Shown here piece after piece: positions 8,296 to 15,991 of a stretch of DNA of 64,000 nucleotides. The stretch comes from Phycisphaerae bacterium (lineage in GTDB: Bacteria > Planctomycetota > Phycisphaerae > UBA1845 > CAIVHJ01): NCBI GenBank assembly GCA_022072405.1, contig JAJVHX010000013.1:104769-168768 (forward strand), in the 5' to 3' direction. Position numbers and translations under genes: made by a program. A model generated the notes under the pieces. That model searched no databases. It was not told where the DNA came from and worked only from the letters and a program-made list of their open reading frames with translations. Each line of letters opens with the position of its first letter. Within the stretch, counting starts at the first letter, position 1.

Positions 8296-8880
8296 ATGTC
8301 AACTTATTTGCGAAGTTGTCTAATAGCAGGATTCATTATGATTACTGGATGCAGTACTGCAATAGATCAGAATTCAGGAGATCAAACTTTTCCTGCTGGC
8401 CAAGTGCAACAAGAATCAGATTTCAAGTGTACTCGGACATACTACGATGCGAATAATCATATAGGTTTTAACCCACCGACCGGATTTGCTGGGCCATATC
8501 TTAATAGCACCGGTGATATTTTGTTTGTTGTTGACAGTCCTGACAATGTGGTTGAAGAACAGACCCAAATTACAGTTGTGCAATTTATCAGAGAAGGCGA
8601 TGGTCTGCTTCATGAAGTGAATGAGTGGATAGATATCAATGAGGATAACTTACTGAGTCAACAGCAATTCCAGGCTCAAAACGGTAACCCGGCAACATTA
8701 CTTTTCTGGAAACATCCTGATACGGTTTTTAATGATCCTGTATTCGACATCTACTATGTTGAAAGCTGGATCGACAGTGGTGACTATGTGTTTTCAATAC
8801 GCTATTCAGCGTTCAGTTCAGAATACTTCGTTAATGAAAGCTCGTTTATTGCTTCTGCAATGTCTATCTGCACAGACTAG
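8296..8880 (+). CDS. Hypothetical lipoprotein
   Basis: The 194-residue product has a signal peptide with lipobox ITGC (Cys about residue 19), so it should be an exported lipid-anchored protein. The mature part is acidic and rich in Tyr, Phe and Asn, with no motif I recognise. The gene is distinctly AT-rich relative to its surroundings and lies between dispersed repeats, which suggests later acquisition. AAGGA precedes the ATG. No neighbour explains its role. Confidence 0.7.
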   Translation: MSTYLRSCLIAGFIMITGCSTAIDQNSGDQTFPAGQVQQESDFKCTRTYYDANNHIGFNPPTGFAGPYLNSTGDILFVVDSPDNVVEEQTQITVVQFIREGDGLLHEVNEWIDINEDNLLSQQQFQAQNGNPATLLFWKHPDTVFNDPVFDIYYVESWIDSGDYVFSIRYSAFSSEYFVNESSFIASAMSICTD

Positions 8881-8968
8881 ATCACTCACGGGAACACAGA
8901 GTTAAAGTGACACTATTCTGTCGTTATATTTCAGGAACATATCTTCTGTCTGAATGGAGAAACCGAAA

Positions 8969-9259
8969 ATGGCTGCACAAATTCCAGGGTATAAATATCT
9001 GTTTGCTACACACGATCAAGACACCGCAATTTTACGGCTACCTGATTCAGGATTAGGAGGTTTGCTGGGCCTCAAAAAAGAATGGCGGCTATATCGCCAA
9101 AATACTTCGCATAATTCTCAAGTGGTGGGTGAAGCTTCTGTAAATATTCCTACATGGGCTCTTGAAAAGGGAATAATGAATGAAGTGAGTGAAGAAATAC
9201 TCAGATGGCAAAATCCAAAAGCATACGATGCTCTTTGGCGTGCAGCAAATATTAAATAG
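8969..9259 (+). CDS. Small hypothetical protein
   Basis: The proposed start MAAQIPGYKYLF at 8969 lies nine bases after GGAG; an in-frame ATG at 8954 would overlap that site. The 96-residue product has no signal peptide or transmembrane helix. Its segments LGLKKEWRLYRQ and VGEASVNIPTWALEKG look like a folded domain rather than chance. Its base composition is AT-rich like the previous gene. Family not recognised. Confidence 0.55.
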   Translation: MAAQIPGYKYLFATHDQDTAILRLPDSGLGGLLGLKKEWRLYRQNTSHNSQVVGEASVNIPTWALEKGIMNEVSEEILRWQNPKAYDALWRAANIK

Positions 9260-9266
9260 TTTTTGT

Positions 9267-9331
9267 AGGATGTGCTTGCACAACATTTCCAATTCCGCAG
9301 TGAACAAGAGAAGGTGGGCTACGGGGCTGTT
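9267..9331 (+). repeat. Dispersed inverted repeat, family 2, copy 2
   Basis: GTAGGATGTGCTTGCACAACATTTCCAATTCCGCAG with a shortened right arm (GGTGGGCTACGGGGCT). It is a degenerate copy of the element at 8095 and starts a few bases after the stop of the preceding gene. Confidence 0.6.
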
Positions 9332-9417
9332 ATCAAACATGCCCGCCAACGCGACAACATGTCACCCATCACCCGTCAGAGTCGATGAAAAAGATGACGG
9401 CGGGGAAAGATGGATGA

Positions 9418-9652
9418 GTTCCCACGGGAACGATTGAGTTGAATAATCAGAAGTCCGAAGTCCCACCAGGGACGTTTGAGATAAGCCCAGCAATTTATTG
9501 CTGGGGTTGAAGAAGCCGAAACCTGAAGTCCCGTCAGGGACGGTTGAATTTAGCTGGTGGATCATCAGCCGTCCCATACGGGACTCGACGCGTGAGACGT
9601 TCGGAACCCAGCAGTGAACTGCTGGGCTATTTTTCGGTTGTCCCTTTGGGAC
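9418..9652. repeat. Array of alternating short palindromes
   Basis: Seven palindromes in 235 bp: GTTCCCACGGGAAC (9418), GTCCCACCAGGGAC (9460), CCCAGCAATTTATTGCTGGG (9486), GTCCCGTCAGGGAC (9528), GTCCCATACGGGAC (9571), CCCAGCAGTGAACTGCTGGG (9607) and GTCCCTTTGGGAC (9640). Two sequence classes alternate. An open frame crosses the array on the minus strand but looks spurious. The rest of the 9260-9933 gap holds two family 2 repeats and no recognised gene. Confidence 0.75.
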
Positions 9653-9819
9653 ACCAGCGGTAGGCGACAAATATACCACCCGTCAAACATGCCCGCCCCA
9701 AGCTCTGGGCACGGCACCCCGACAAAAGTGCAACATGCAGTGAAATTACGGAATGCCTGTAAGCTTTAATGGATGAAAAATGTACTCCGGGCAATCCTAA
9801 TTACAGTTTTAGTAGTTGT

Positions 9820-9893
9820 AGGGGTGTGCTTGCACACCATCCCGAATTCCGCAGCTAATAAATAATGGTGGGCAAGCCCGCCTTACAGGACTA
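9820..9893 (+). repeat. Dispersed inverted repeat, family 2, copy 3
   Basis: GTAGGGGTGTGCTTGCACACC at the left pairs imperfectly with GGTGGGCAAGCCCGCCTTAC at the right, around ATCCCGAATTCCGCAGC. It lies 40 bp upstream of the truncated methyltransferase gene. Confidence 0.65.
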
Positions 9894-9933
9894 CGTATTT
9901 GCCGATGTAGACCCCCTTTGATAGACTGACCCC

Positions 9934-10362
9934 ATGGCCCGCAAGTCTTCCTCCAAGAAACCCGCTGTCGCCGAGCGTGCACTCGCCACTTCAGCCCGCG
10001 TTGCCACCAAACGCCCCTCTACACTACTTGATACCCGCGTCGTTTATTGTGGTGACAATCTGGAGCAACTCGCCAAGCTGCCGGAGAAGTGCGTGGACCT
10101 GATCTACATCGACCCGCCCTTCAACTCCAACCGCAACTACGAGGTTTTCTGGGGCGAGACCAAAGAGAAGCGGGCCTTCGAGGACCGCCACGCCAGCACG
10201 CAGGCGTACACCGACTACATGCGGCCGCGCTGCGTCGAATTGGCCCGCGTCCTCAAGAAGACCGGCAGCTTCTACTACCACTGCGACTGGCACGCATGCC
10301 ACTACGTCAAGGTGATGCTCGATCAGGCACGCGGACGGGGAGATCGTCAGCTATGCCCATGA
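9934..10362 (+). pseudogene. DNA methyltransferase, N-terminal fragment
   Basis: The first about 130 residues are the start of an adenine/cytosine-N4-specific DNA methyltransferase: after a basic leader come VVYCGDNLEQL and the catalytic motif DPPFN (residues 60-64), then the RPRCVELARVLKKTGSFYYH region. At about base 10325, after YVKVMLDQ, homology stops and the frame ends 12 codons later. The target-recognition region and the rest of the catalytic domain are missing. The matching C-terminal Mrr-like domain is at 10994-11404, so this is the remains of one fused gene. It is unlikely to be active. Confidence 0.75.
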
Positions 10363-10997
10363 TAGTGAAACACCGGTCGAATCTCGAAGTCTGCTCGGTT
10401 AGTCGAGCGGGCATAGGAATGGTCCAAGCCATCGTCGAGAAACTCAGATGGAAAATCGGCGACCGAGTCCAAGTGGGCTTCATCGGTAGCGCCAAGTGCT
10501 TACTTCTGAGACCCGCACCTACAGACGATGGGTTCCGGCTGGCCTATGCAAATACCAGAAAGAAGACGGGCGGCAGGATTTTCTGCAATGCCTTTGTCCG
10601 AAACTACCTTGCAACAATTATTGAGCTACCAAAGAGGAACATTCTGCCGATTCTGCTGAGCAGCTCGGAATGGAGCGTAGCTCTCCTTCTTGAACCAATG
10701 AAGTGGCAGTCGGAGGAATTCAGCAAGAACGGGGCAAACGCCGTCGGCAAGGATGCGATAGGCGTCTACGAACTGCTTGGGAACCAGGATCTTGTCGTGC
10801 GCATCGGCGAAGGCAAGATTCGCGACCGGATCGCGGCGCACCTAATGGATGAGAGATTCCGGCCACCTGCCGTGAAGTCCTTCCGGCACTTGGCGCTAGA
10901 CGATCCGGCGGACTCGCCCTTAATGGAGAAGATCTTGCTAAGACAGTACGAAGCCGAGATAGGAGTATTGCCACGCTTCCAGGAGATTCGCTCGTGA
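10353..10997 (+). CDS. AbrB-like / GIY-YIG-like protein
   Basis: The predicted product is 214 residues, starting at ATG 10353 about 10 bases after GGGGAG and overlapping the stop of the methyltransferase fragment. The N-terminal half (VSRAGIGMVQAIVEKLRWKIGDRVQV) resembles the swapped-hairpin AbrB DNA-binding fold. The C-terminal part looks like a GIY-YIG nuclease: GVY (137-139), RIGEG (150-154), an R/H-rich helix, and a candidate metal-binding Glu at 192. Assignments are by motif only. The stop overlaps the GTG start of the Mrr-like fragment (GTGA). It sits between two halves of a broken restriction-modification gene. Confidence 0.55.
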   Translation: MPMIVKHRSNLEVCSVSRAGIGMVQAIVEKLRWKIGDRVQVGFIGSAKCLLLRPAPTDDGFRLAYANTRKKTGGRIFCNAFVRNYLATIIELPKRNILPILLSSSEWSVALLLEPMKWQSEEFSKNGANAVGKDAIGVYELLGNQDLVVRIGEGKIRDRIAAHLMDERFRPPAVKSFRHLALDDPADSPLMEKILLRQYEAEIGVLPRFQEIRS

Positions 10998-11404
10998 TCG
11001 ACTGGACTGCCTCGCCTTTCGAGTTCGAGAACTGGGCCGTCATCGGCCTGGGCGGCATCCCCAACAAGGTGCAGGTCGGCGACATGGGCATCGACGGCCG
11101 CATCTTCCCCGTCGGCACCAAGCCCTACGATGCGACAAGCAAGAAGGGCGACACCGCGAGTATGTTCGCAGGCGACTGGTTCCCGATTCAGGTTAAGCAG
11201 ATGGACAAGGTAGGCCGACCCGACATCTACCAGTTCGAGGCGGTGATGACCCGTGAAGAACGTCAGCGCGGTTTCTTCGTGGCCTTCGGATTTTCATCGG
11301 ATGCCGAGCGCGAGTGCGCCGCCTTCCACAAGAAAACCGGCCGGATCATCAAGCTCATCACCGTCCAGGAAATCCTCGACGAACAGCACGTGCAGAAGAT
11401 GTAG
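10994..11404 (+). pseudogene. Mrr-like restriction endonuclease domain, C-terminal fragment of a methyltransferase fusion
   Basis: The 136 residues match the C-terminal nuclease domain that often follows a methyltransferase in one chain: FEFENWAVIGLGG, GDMGIDGRI (D34) and FPIQVKQ (Q66-x-K68), a PD-(D/E)xK-type core with Gln in place of the acidic residue. The usual upstream methyltransferase part is missing; its N-terminus is at 9934. It may still be made, because a GTG start at 10994 overlaps the preceding stop and would be coupled to it. Whether this is a working stand-alone nuclease or a remnant is open. Confidence 0.7.
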
Positions 11405-11488
11405 ATGGCCGAGACTCCTCGGCGGTACCGGTAGTCGGCAGCCCCCGGCAAATTGCCTTGAAGTCTGGCTACGGATATATAAGACGGC

Positions 11489-11740
11489 ATGGCAACAAAG
11501 AATCAGTGTACACGGAACGATCAAGACGATGTTGACTGGACCGCTGTCATTGCCCGGTGTCTCACTTACTTGTGCCTGTAACAATCGGAGCACGCCGACG
11601 CCAAGAAATTGACACAGTCCAAGTTTCTGAGCAGTTTGGGACTACCCCTGAAGGACAGCGCTGAGTTGATCGGCAGCAGCGCCAAATCATTGAACGTCTT
11701 GGCCAGACGATCAATGAAGAAAAAGGGAGGCAAGAAGTAA
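11489..11740 (+). pseudogene. Small HTH protein interrupted by in-frame TAA
   Basis: Reading from ATG 11489 gives 30 codons, then TAA at 11579-11581, then 52 more codons in the same frame to the TAA at 11738-11740. Both parts align with the next gene: a leucine-rich helical N-terminus, a sigma-region-4-like HTH (LPLKDSAELIGSSAKSLNVL) and a lysine-rich tail (KKKGGKK). It is therefore a paralogue broken by a nonsense codon, or the HTH half may be re-initiated at a later TTG. The final TAA overlaps the next ATG (TAATG). Confidence 0.6.
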
Positions 11741-12003
11741 TGACAAAACAAAGCACCGTTGACGGATTGAACGACCGTAGTGAGGACATGACTAAATTTG
11801 AGTCGCGGTTAACCAACCTGCTGGGCCTGTTGCTGGTCCGAGATTTCGGTCAGAAGCAGCAAATCGTCATACTCGGTAGCGCTGGCTTCCGAGCTGCCGA
11901 AATCGCGGCCTTGCTTGGCACCACGCGGAACACGGTCAGCGTTGAATTGTCGAACCAGCGAACAGGCAAGAAGCCAAAAAAGGGCAAGAAGGCCAAGAAA
12001 TAA
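11740..12003 (+). CDS. Small sigma-region-4-like HTH protein
   Basis: The product has 87 residues: residues 18-38 form a leucine-rich helix, 41-72 an HTH resembling the region 4 of sigma factors (GFRAAEIAALLGTTRNTVSVEL), and the tail is Lys-rich (KKPKKGKKAKK), as in a DNA-binding protein. GGGAGG lies about nine bases before the ATG, which overlaps the preceding stop. It is followed after nine bases by the TIR-like gene, so it may regulate or partner that gene. The two small HTH proteins are paralogous. Function is inferred only from fold. Confidence 0.65.
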   Translation: MTKQSTVDGLNDRSEDMTKFESRLTNLLGLLLVRDFGQKQQIVILGSAGFRAAEIAALLGTTRNTVSVELSNQRTGKKPKKGKKAKK

Positions 12004-12012
12004 AGGAACAGC

Positions 12013-12876
12013 ATGGCCAAGATCAATCCGCAGTTGCTTAATGCGATCATGGACAAGACTGGCCTCAGTCGCCCGCAGGTCTATGTTCGCATCAAACAGA
12101 CGGCAAACAGGGATACACTGCCTCGTCACCTTGCAGCGATTAAGGTGGGAGCTGACGTCGGGGTGACCATTAACAAATACGCTGACGACGAAGAGCTCAC
12201 GCAGTTGCGGCAGGCAGGAAGCCCAGTCGCACCGCCGACCGGCTCAGTATCGGCTACATCCGCTGGGCCACGCCCAACGACAAAGACAGCGGGAAAAACC
12301 GGCAAGAAGCCGGGTAAGAAAGTGCCGAATCAAGTGTTCGTGGTGCATGGCCGCGATGGAGTCGCAAAGGACGCCATGTTCGCCTTTTTGCGATCGGTCG
12401 GCGTCAAACCGATCGAGTGGAGCCAAGCTGTTCGGATGACCAATAAACCCACGCCATACATCGGGGAGATTCTGGATGCGGCGTTCAGCAACGCCCGCGC
12501 GGTCGTGGTGTTGCTGACGCCAGATGACATAGCACAACTCCGCGACGATCTTGTCTCAAAGACCGATCCGGCGTTCGAGAAGCGCCTGACCGGGCAGGCA
12601 CGCCCGAACGTGCTGTTCGAGGCGGGAATGGCGTTTTCCAGCCATCCAGACAAGACGGTGATGGTCCAACTGGGCAACATCCGACCGTTCAGTGACATCG
12701 CCGGGCGTCACGTGATCCACATGAGCGGCGATGCTGAGAATCGCAAGGACTTGACGGACCGTCTGAAGTTCGCGGGTTGCGACGTGGACACTACGGGCAC
12801 TGACTGGCTCTCGGCCGGTGACTTCACCGACCCAGAAGCACGTACACCCGTAAAACGTTTGAAAAAGATGCGGTAA
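12013..12876 (+). CDS. TIR-like (Cap12/Pycsar-type) nucleotide-binding effector with N-terminal HTH-like domain
   Basis: Residues 1-60 form a small helical domain (LSRPQVYVRIKQTANRDTLP) resembling a HTH. A Pro/Lys-rich linker spans 69-105. Residues 107-265 carry the TIR-like domain of the PF10137 type: VFVVHGRD (108-115), candidate catalytic Glu at 152 (YIGEIL), VVVLLTPDD (164-172), NVLFEAGMA (199-207) and DIAGRH (228-233). Members of this family act as NAD-consuming effectors in CBASS and Pycsar anti-phage systems. No cyclase is nearby, so the trigger would have to be different, perhaps through the HTH partner. AAGGA precedes the ATG. Confidence 0.8.
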   Translation: MAKINPQLLNAIMDKTGLSRPQVYVRIKQTANRDTLPRHLAAIKVGADVGVTINKYADDEELTQLRQAGSPVAPPTGSVSATSAGPRPTTKTAGKTGKKPGKKVPNQVFVVHGRDGVAKDAMFAFLRSVGVKPIEWSQAVRMTNKPTPYIGEILDAAFSNARAVVVLLTPDDIAQLRDDLVSKTDPAFEKRLTGQARPNVLFEAGMAFSSHPDKTVMVQLGNIRPFSDIAGRHVIHMSGDAENRKDLTDRLKFAGCDVDTTGTDWLSAGDFTDPEARTPVKRLKKMR

Positions 12877-12970
12877 TAAGTAATCTCTACCCGACCTACA
12901 TCCCCACCATGGCGCTATCCGGTTCACTCAACGAGTCCTGCGTTCGTCCGCTTCACGGTCTTGCCGTGAC

Positions 12971-13315
12971 TTACACGATGTCGCTCCAGTCGCCGACGGG
13001 CTGGTCGTCGTCGCGGTAGCGGGCGCGATAACGGAGCACCTCCGGCTGATTGGCGACCAGCGGGGCGCGGGCGTCGAGGTAAGGCGAGTTGGTGTCAAAG
13101 GCCAGCGACGCCCAGGTGGTCTCGGCGGATCGCTGGGAATGAATCTCGATCTGGTCATGGCCGCGCATGGCGAAGGTCAGCTTTACCGCGAAGCCGGTCT
13201 CTTCGGCGGCCTTGAGTGTAATCGGCGCCACCGCCTTCGCGCCCTCCGGCGCCAATCCCTTTGGCTCGTGCGAGAATCCGTTCTCGCACGCATTCCGGCG
13301 GGAATCCACTCCCAT
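12971..13315 (-). CDS. Hypothetical protein, probably truncated
   Basis: The 114-residue frame has a well-formed C-terminal half (TWASLAFDTNSPYLDARAP, then RYRARYRDDDQPVGDWSDIV) that resembles a beta-sandwich, fibronectin-type segment I associate with planctomycete hypothetical proteins. The N-terminal region is basic and looks unlike the rest. The frame is open upstream of the ATG toward the tandem repeat. It may be the decayed 3' end of a longer gene. Function unknown. Confidence 0.5.
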   Translation of the reverse strand: MGVDSRRNACENGFSHEPKGLAPEGAKAVAPITLKAAEETGFAVKLTFAMRGHDQIEIHSQRSAETTWASLAFDTNSPYLDARAPLVANQPEVLRYRARYRDDDQPVGDWSDIV

Positions 13316-13398
13316 GTTAATGGGGTACGAGACGACGCTTTCAAGGCCTGATAAGTGCCCTCTGCGGGCCGCAGGCCTGTTTTTGGGCCAAAAAGCCG

Positions 13399-13692
13399 GT
13401 TTTCCGCCGTTCCAGGAGTGTTTTCCGTCATTCCCGGCGAGTTTTCCGCCATTCCAGGGAAGTTTTCCTTCATTCCAGGGGAGTTTTTAGTCACTCCCGG
13501 GCAGTTTTCCGTCACCGGCTGGATGTTTTCCACGATCCGCTGGGACTCGGGAGTGACTCCCGGCAAGTTTTCCACCACTCCGTGGGAGTTTTCCGCCGCA
13601 TCAGGAGCGTCTGGAGCCATTCGCGGCGAATATTCTGCGATTTCCGGAGCGTCCGCAGCGACCTGCTGGGAGTCTTCCACCATCGCTGGACG
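13399..13692. repeat. 21-bp tandem repeat, 14 units
   Basis: Fourteen consecutive 21-bp units with core GTTTTCCNCCATTCCNGGGNG run from 13399 with no insertion or deletion, although single bases vary widely. On the minus strand this encodes heptads such as AENSPGM and TENCPGV; on the plus strand FSVIPGE-like heptads. Both frames are open (plus 13355-13717, minus 13183-13935). Strict 21-bp phase suggests the repeat is or was translated, but I cannot tell in which frame. Confidence 0.8.
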
Positions 13693-13801
13693 TTTCCGTT
13701 TGAAAAATGCATGGTAAACATTGTTGGAATTCCCCGGCTTGCAACATGAGTGGTAGTGGAGTACAAGAACGGTTATGAGCACGATAGAAAATCCCACCGC
13801 G

Positions 13802-14894
13802 ATGTTTGAGTCACTGCAGGCCCGGATCATAGCCCTCCGGGACTCTCTTTGACCTGTCCGCCCGCCGGCAGCGTAAAATCGAACTCGAAAATCAGATGAG
13901 TGCTCCGGGTTTCTGGAACAACTCCGAGACATCACAAAAAGTCATCGCCGAAGTGAAGCAGACCAAGGCGATCGTCGAGCCGCTCGAAGCCATGCTGAAA
14001 AAGTGCGAGGATATCCGTACGCTGCTGGAGTTACTGGAGCAGGAGGCGGATCCCGCGCTGGCTGGCGAACTGGAACGTGAACTACACGCTCTGGAACAGG
14101 CGATCAGCCAGACCGAACTGATCACACTCTATTCCGGCCCGCATGATGCCGGCAACTGCTATTTCAGCATCCAGGCCGGCACGGGTGGAGCCGACGCCTG
14201 CGACTGGGCTGAGATGATGTTCCGCATGTATCTGCGCTATTGCGAGCGCGTCGGTTATCAGGTGACCGAACTGGATCGCAACATGGGTGATGTGGCGGGC
14301 ATCCAGTCGGTCGATCTTTATATCACCGGACCTTATGCCTACGGCAACCTGACCTGTGAGGCTGGCGTCCATCGGATGGAGCGCGTCAGCCCGTTTAATG
14401 CCCAGGGCAAACGGCAGACCTCTTTTGCCGCCGTGGCGGTCACCCCGGAACTGGCGGATATCGAGGTCGAGGTGGAGTGGGACAAGGAAGTGCGCGAGGA
14501 TACCTATCGCGCGGGCGGCAAGGGCGGCCAGCATGTGAACAAGACCGACTCGGCCGTCCGGCTCACCCACCTGGCCAGCGGCATCGTCACGCAGTGCCAG
14601 AACGAACGTTCGCAGCATCAGAACCGGGCGATGGCCCGCAGCATGATGATGTCGCGGCTCTACCAGCTTGAACAGGCCAAACGCGATTCCGAAATCGCCA
14701 AGCTGATCGGCGATAAGGGGCAGATCGGCTTCGGCTACCGCATCCGCTCCTACACGCTGCACAGCTACAACCAGATCAGCGATGAACGCACCCGCCTCAA
14801 ACTCAGCAATGTCGAAGAGATACTCGACGGCGATCTGCAGGAACTCATCGAAGCCGAACTGCGCCGCCGGGCCAACAAAGCGCTCGCGAAGTAA
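13802..14894 (+). CDS. prfB: Peptide chain release factor 2, with programmed +1 frameshift
   Basis: RF2 releases finished chains at UGA and UAA. Zero-frame translation from ATG 13802 gives 16 codons, then CTT TGA C (13847-13853), the conserved frameshift site of prfB. Slipping +1 continues from GAC 13851 to 14894, giving about 363 residues, the usual length. The stop-recognition loop contains SPF (RVSPFN) and the catalytic loop is GGQ (AGGKGGQHVNKTDSAVR). An in-frame ATG at 13775 is an alternative start. Low RF2 lets the ribosome wait at UGA and shift, so the gene regulates itself. It seems monocistronic; the following 160 bp hold nothing recognised. Confidence 0.95.
13847..13853 (+). promoter_or_regulatory. 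Programmed frameshift site CTTTGAC
   Basis: CTT TGA C is the same slippery sequence as in E. coli prfB. The frame before it is closed by this TGA and the frame after it encodes all the rest of RF2. The upstream CTCCGGGAC is weaker than the canonical AGGGGG enhancer. Confidence 0.9.
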
Positions 14895-15058
14895 TAATTC
14901 GCACGAACGTGACCACTTAAAATAATTGACCAGAAGATGGATGGAATTTCAAAGAGCCTCGGTTTGATCCTGCGTTTCCCGCGACGCGCAGGACTTCGGT
15001 GAACTTAGCTGAACTGCTGAAGTCTATGGCACATTGATATAGGAATCTTGTTTCCGGG

Positions 15059-15985
15059 TTAATCGTCGGCTTGGCGCTGATCTTCCAGGTAGGCGTAGCG
15101 GGTCAGTTGGCGTTGCTGCCAGTTACCGAAGAGCGCCCCACACAGTCCGATGGAGATCATTTGGATGGGCAGCGCCTTGGTATATTCGCTGGGTGAAAAA
15201 TGGGTGAAGTGGCCTATCAGGCGGCCGGGATAAGTGGGGGTGGGGTTAAACCAGCTCCACAGGCAGCCGATGATGGCGAGCGCACCGATGCCCCAGAAAC
15301 ACCAGCCGGGTGAGTGGGCACCGGTCAACTGATAGGCGAAGAGCGCCGCCAGATAACCACCCAGACCCCAGGCCAAAAATACCTGGCCGGTGGAGATCGG
15401 GGCGAGCTGGCTGCCGGCGGAAAAAATGGGTACAAGTATCAGCCCGAGCACGCTCATGAACAGCAGCGTCATCAGGCCACGGCGCAACTCATCCTGCGGG
15501 GTTGGAGTGGTGGGTTTCTGGTGGTGCATCTGTTTTTGAGTCCAGCGGCAGCCAATCCAGACGGCACCCAACACGGCCAGCCACGCGATACATTCCACCA
15601 GCATCATGAGCGCCAGTTTCTGTCGCAGTTCATTGGTACCCTGGCCGATGGTTGACCATAGATACTGGCTGTTTTCATAGCGGCCACTCGCCAGCGCTAA
15701 TCCCAGCGCCACCCCGAACACACCCAGCTCTTCCAACCTTCCCTGGCTGATCCAGGTGACTCCAATCGCCACCGTAACTGCCAGTAGTGCGGCAAACGGT
15801 ATCAGCAGCAGGCCCCATTTCGAGCACCACATGCTGACACAACCGACCGGGTCGAGTGGCGCGAGCAGCCATCGACTGCCCCAGGCCAGCATGATGATTC
15901 CCGCCAGCGCCACCCCGGTCAGGCCGCGCAGACGCTCCAGCTTCGTTAAGGGCGGGAAATAAATGACAGGTGCCGCCTGAGTCAT
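15059..15985 (-). CDS. Polytopic membrane protein of unknown function
   Basis: The 308-residue product has about eight predicted transmembrane segments (for example GVALAGIIMLAWGS, LLLIPFAALLAVTVAIGV, LMMLVECIAWLAVLGAVWIG) joined by short loops, with an acidic C-terminus. I recognise no transporter or enzyme motif. It begins six bases after the dapA stop on the same strand and is therefore the last gene of the pdxJ-SGNH-dapA transcription unit. Role in lysine or cell-wall precursor metabolism is not shown. Confidence 0.7.
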   Translation of the reverse strand: MTQAAPVIYFPPLTKLERLRGLTGVALAGIIMLAWGSRWLLAPLDPVGCVSMWCSKWGLLLIPFAALLAVTVAIGVTWISQGRLEELGVFGVALGLALASGRYENSQYLWSTIGQGTNELRQKLALMMLVECIAWLAVLGAVWIGCRWTQKQMHHQKPTTPTPQDELRRGLMTLLFMSVLGLILVPIFSAGSQLAPISTGQVFLAWGLGGYLAALFAYQLTGAHSPGWCFWGIGALAIIGCLWSWFNPTPTYPGRLIGHFTHFSPSEYTKALPIQMISIGLCGALFGNWQQRQLTRYAYLEDQRQADD

Positions 15986-15991
15986 AAGCGC

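Noticed and set aside
9418..9652. CRISPR array
   Set aside because: Palindromes are short, of two classes and with no constant spacer length; no cas genes.
9362..9679. Open frame of 105 codons on the minus strand
   Set aside because: It crosses the palindromic array and has no start signal; composition follows the repeats.
13399..13692. CRISPR or rRNA-like array
   Set aside because: Units are 21 bp and contiguous, with no spacers.
13183..13935. 250-codon minus frame covering the tandem repeat and antisense to the prfB start
   Set aside because: Not supported as a full gene: its ends run through prfB and a different decayed frame. Only the repeat is reported.
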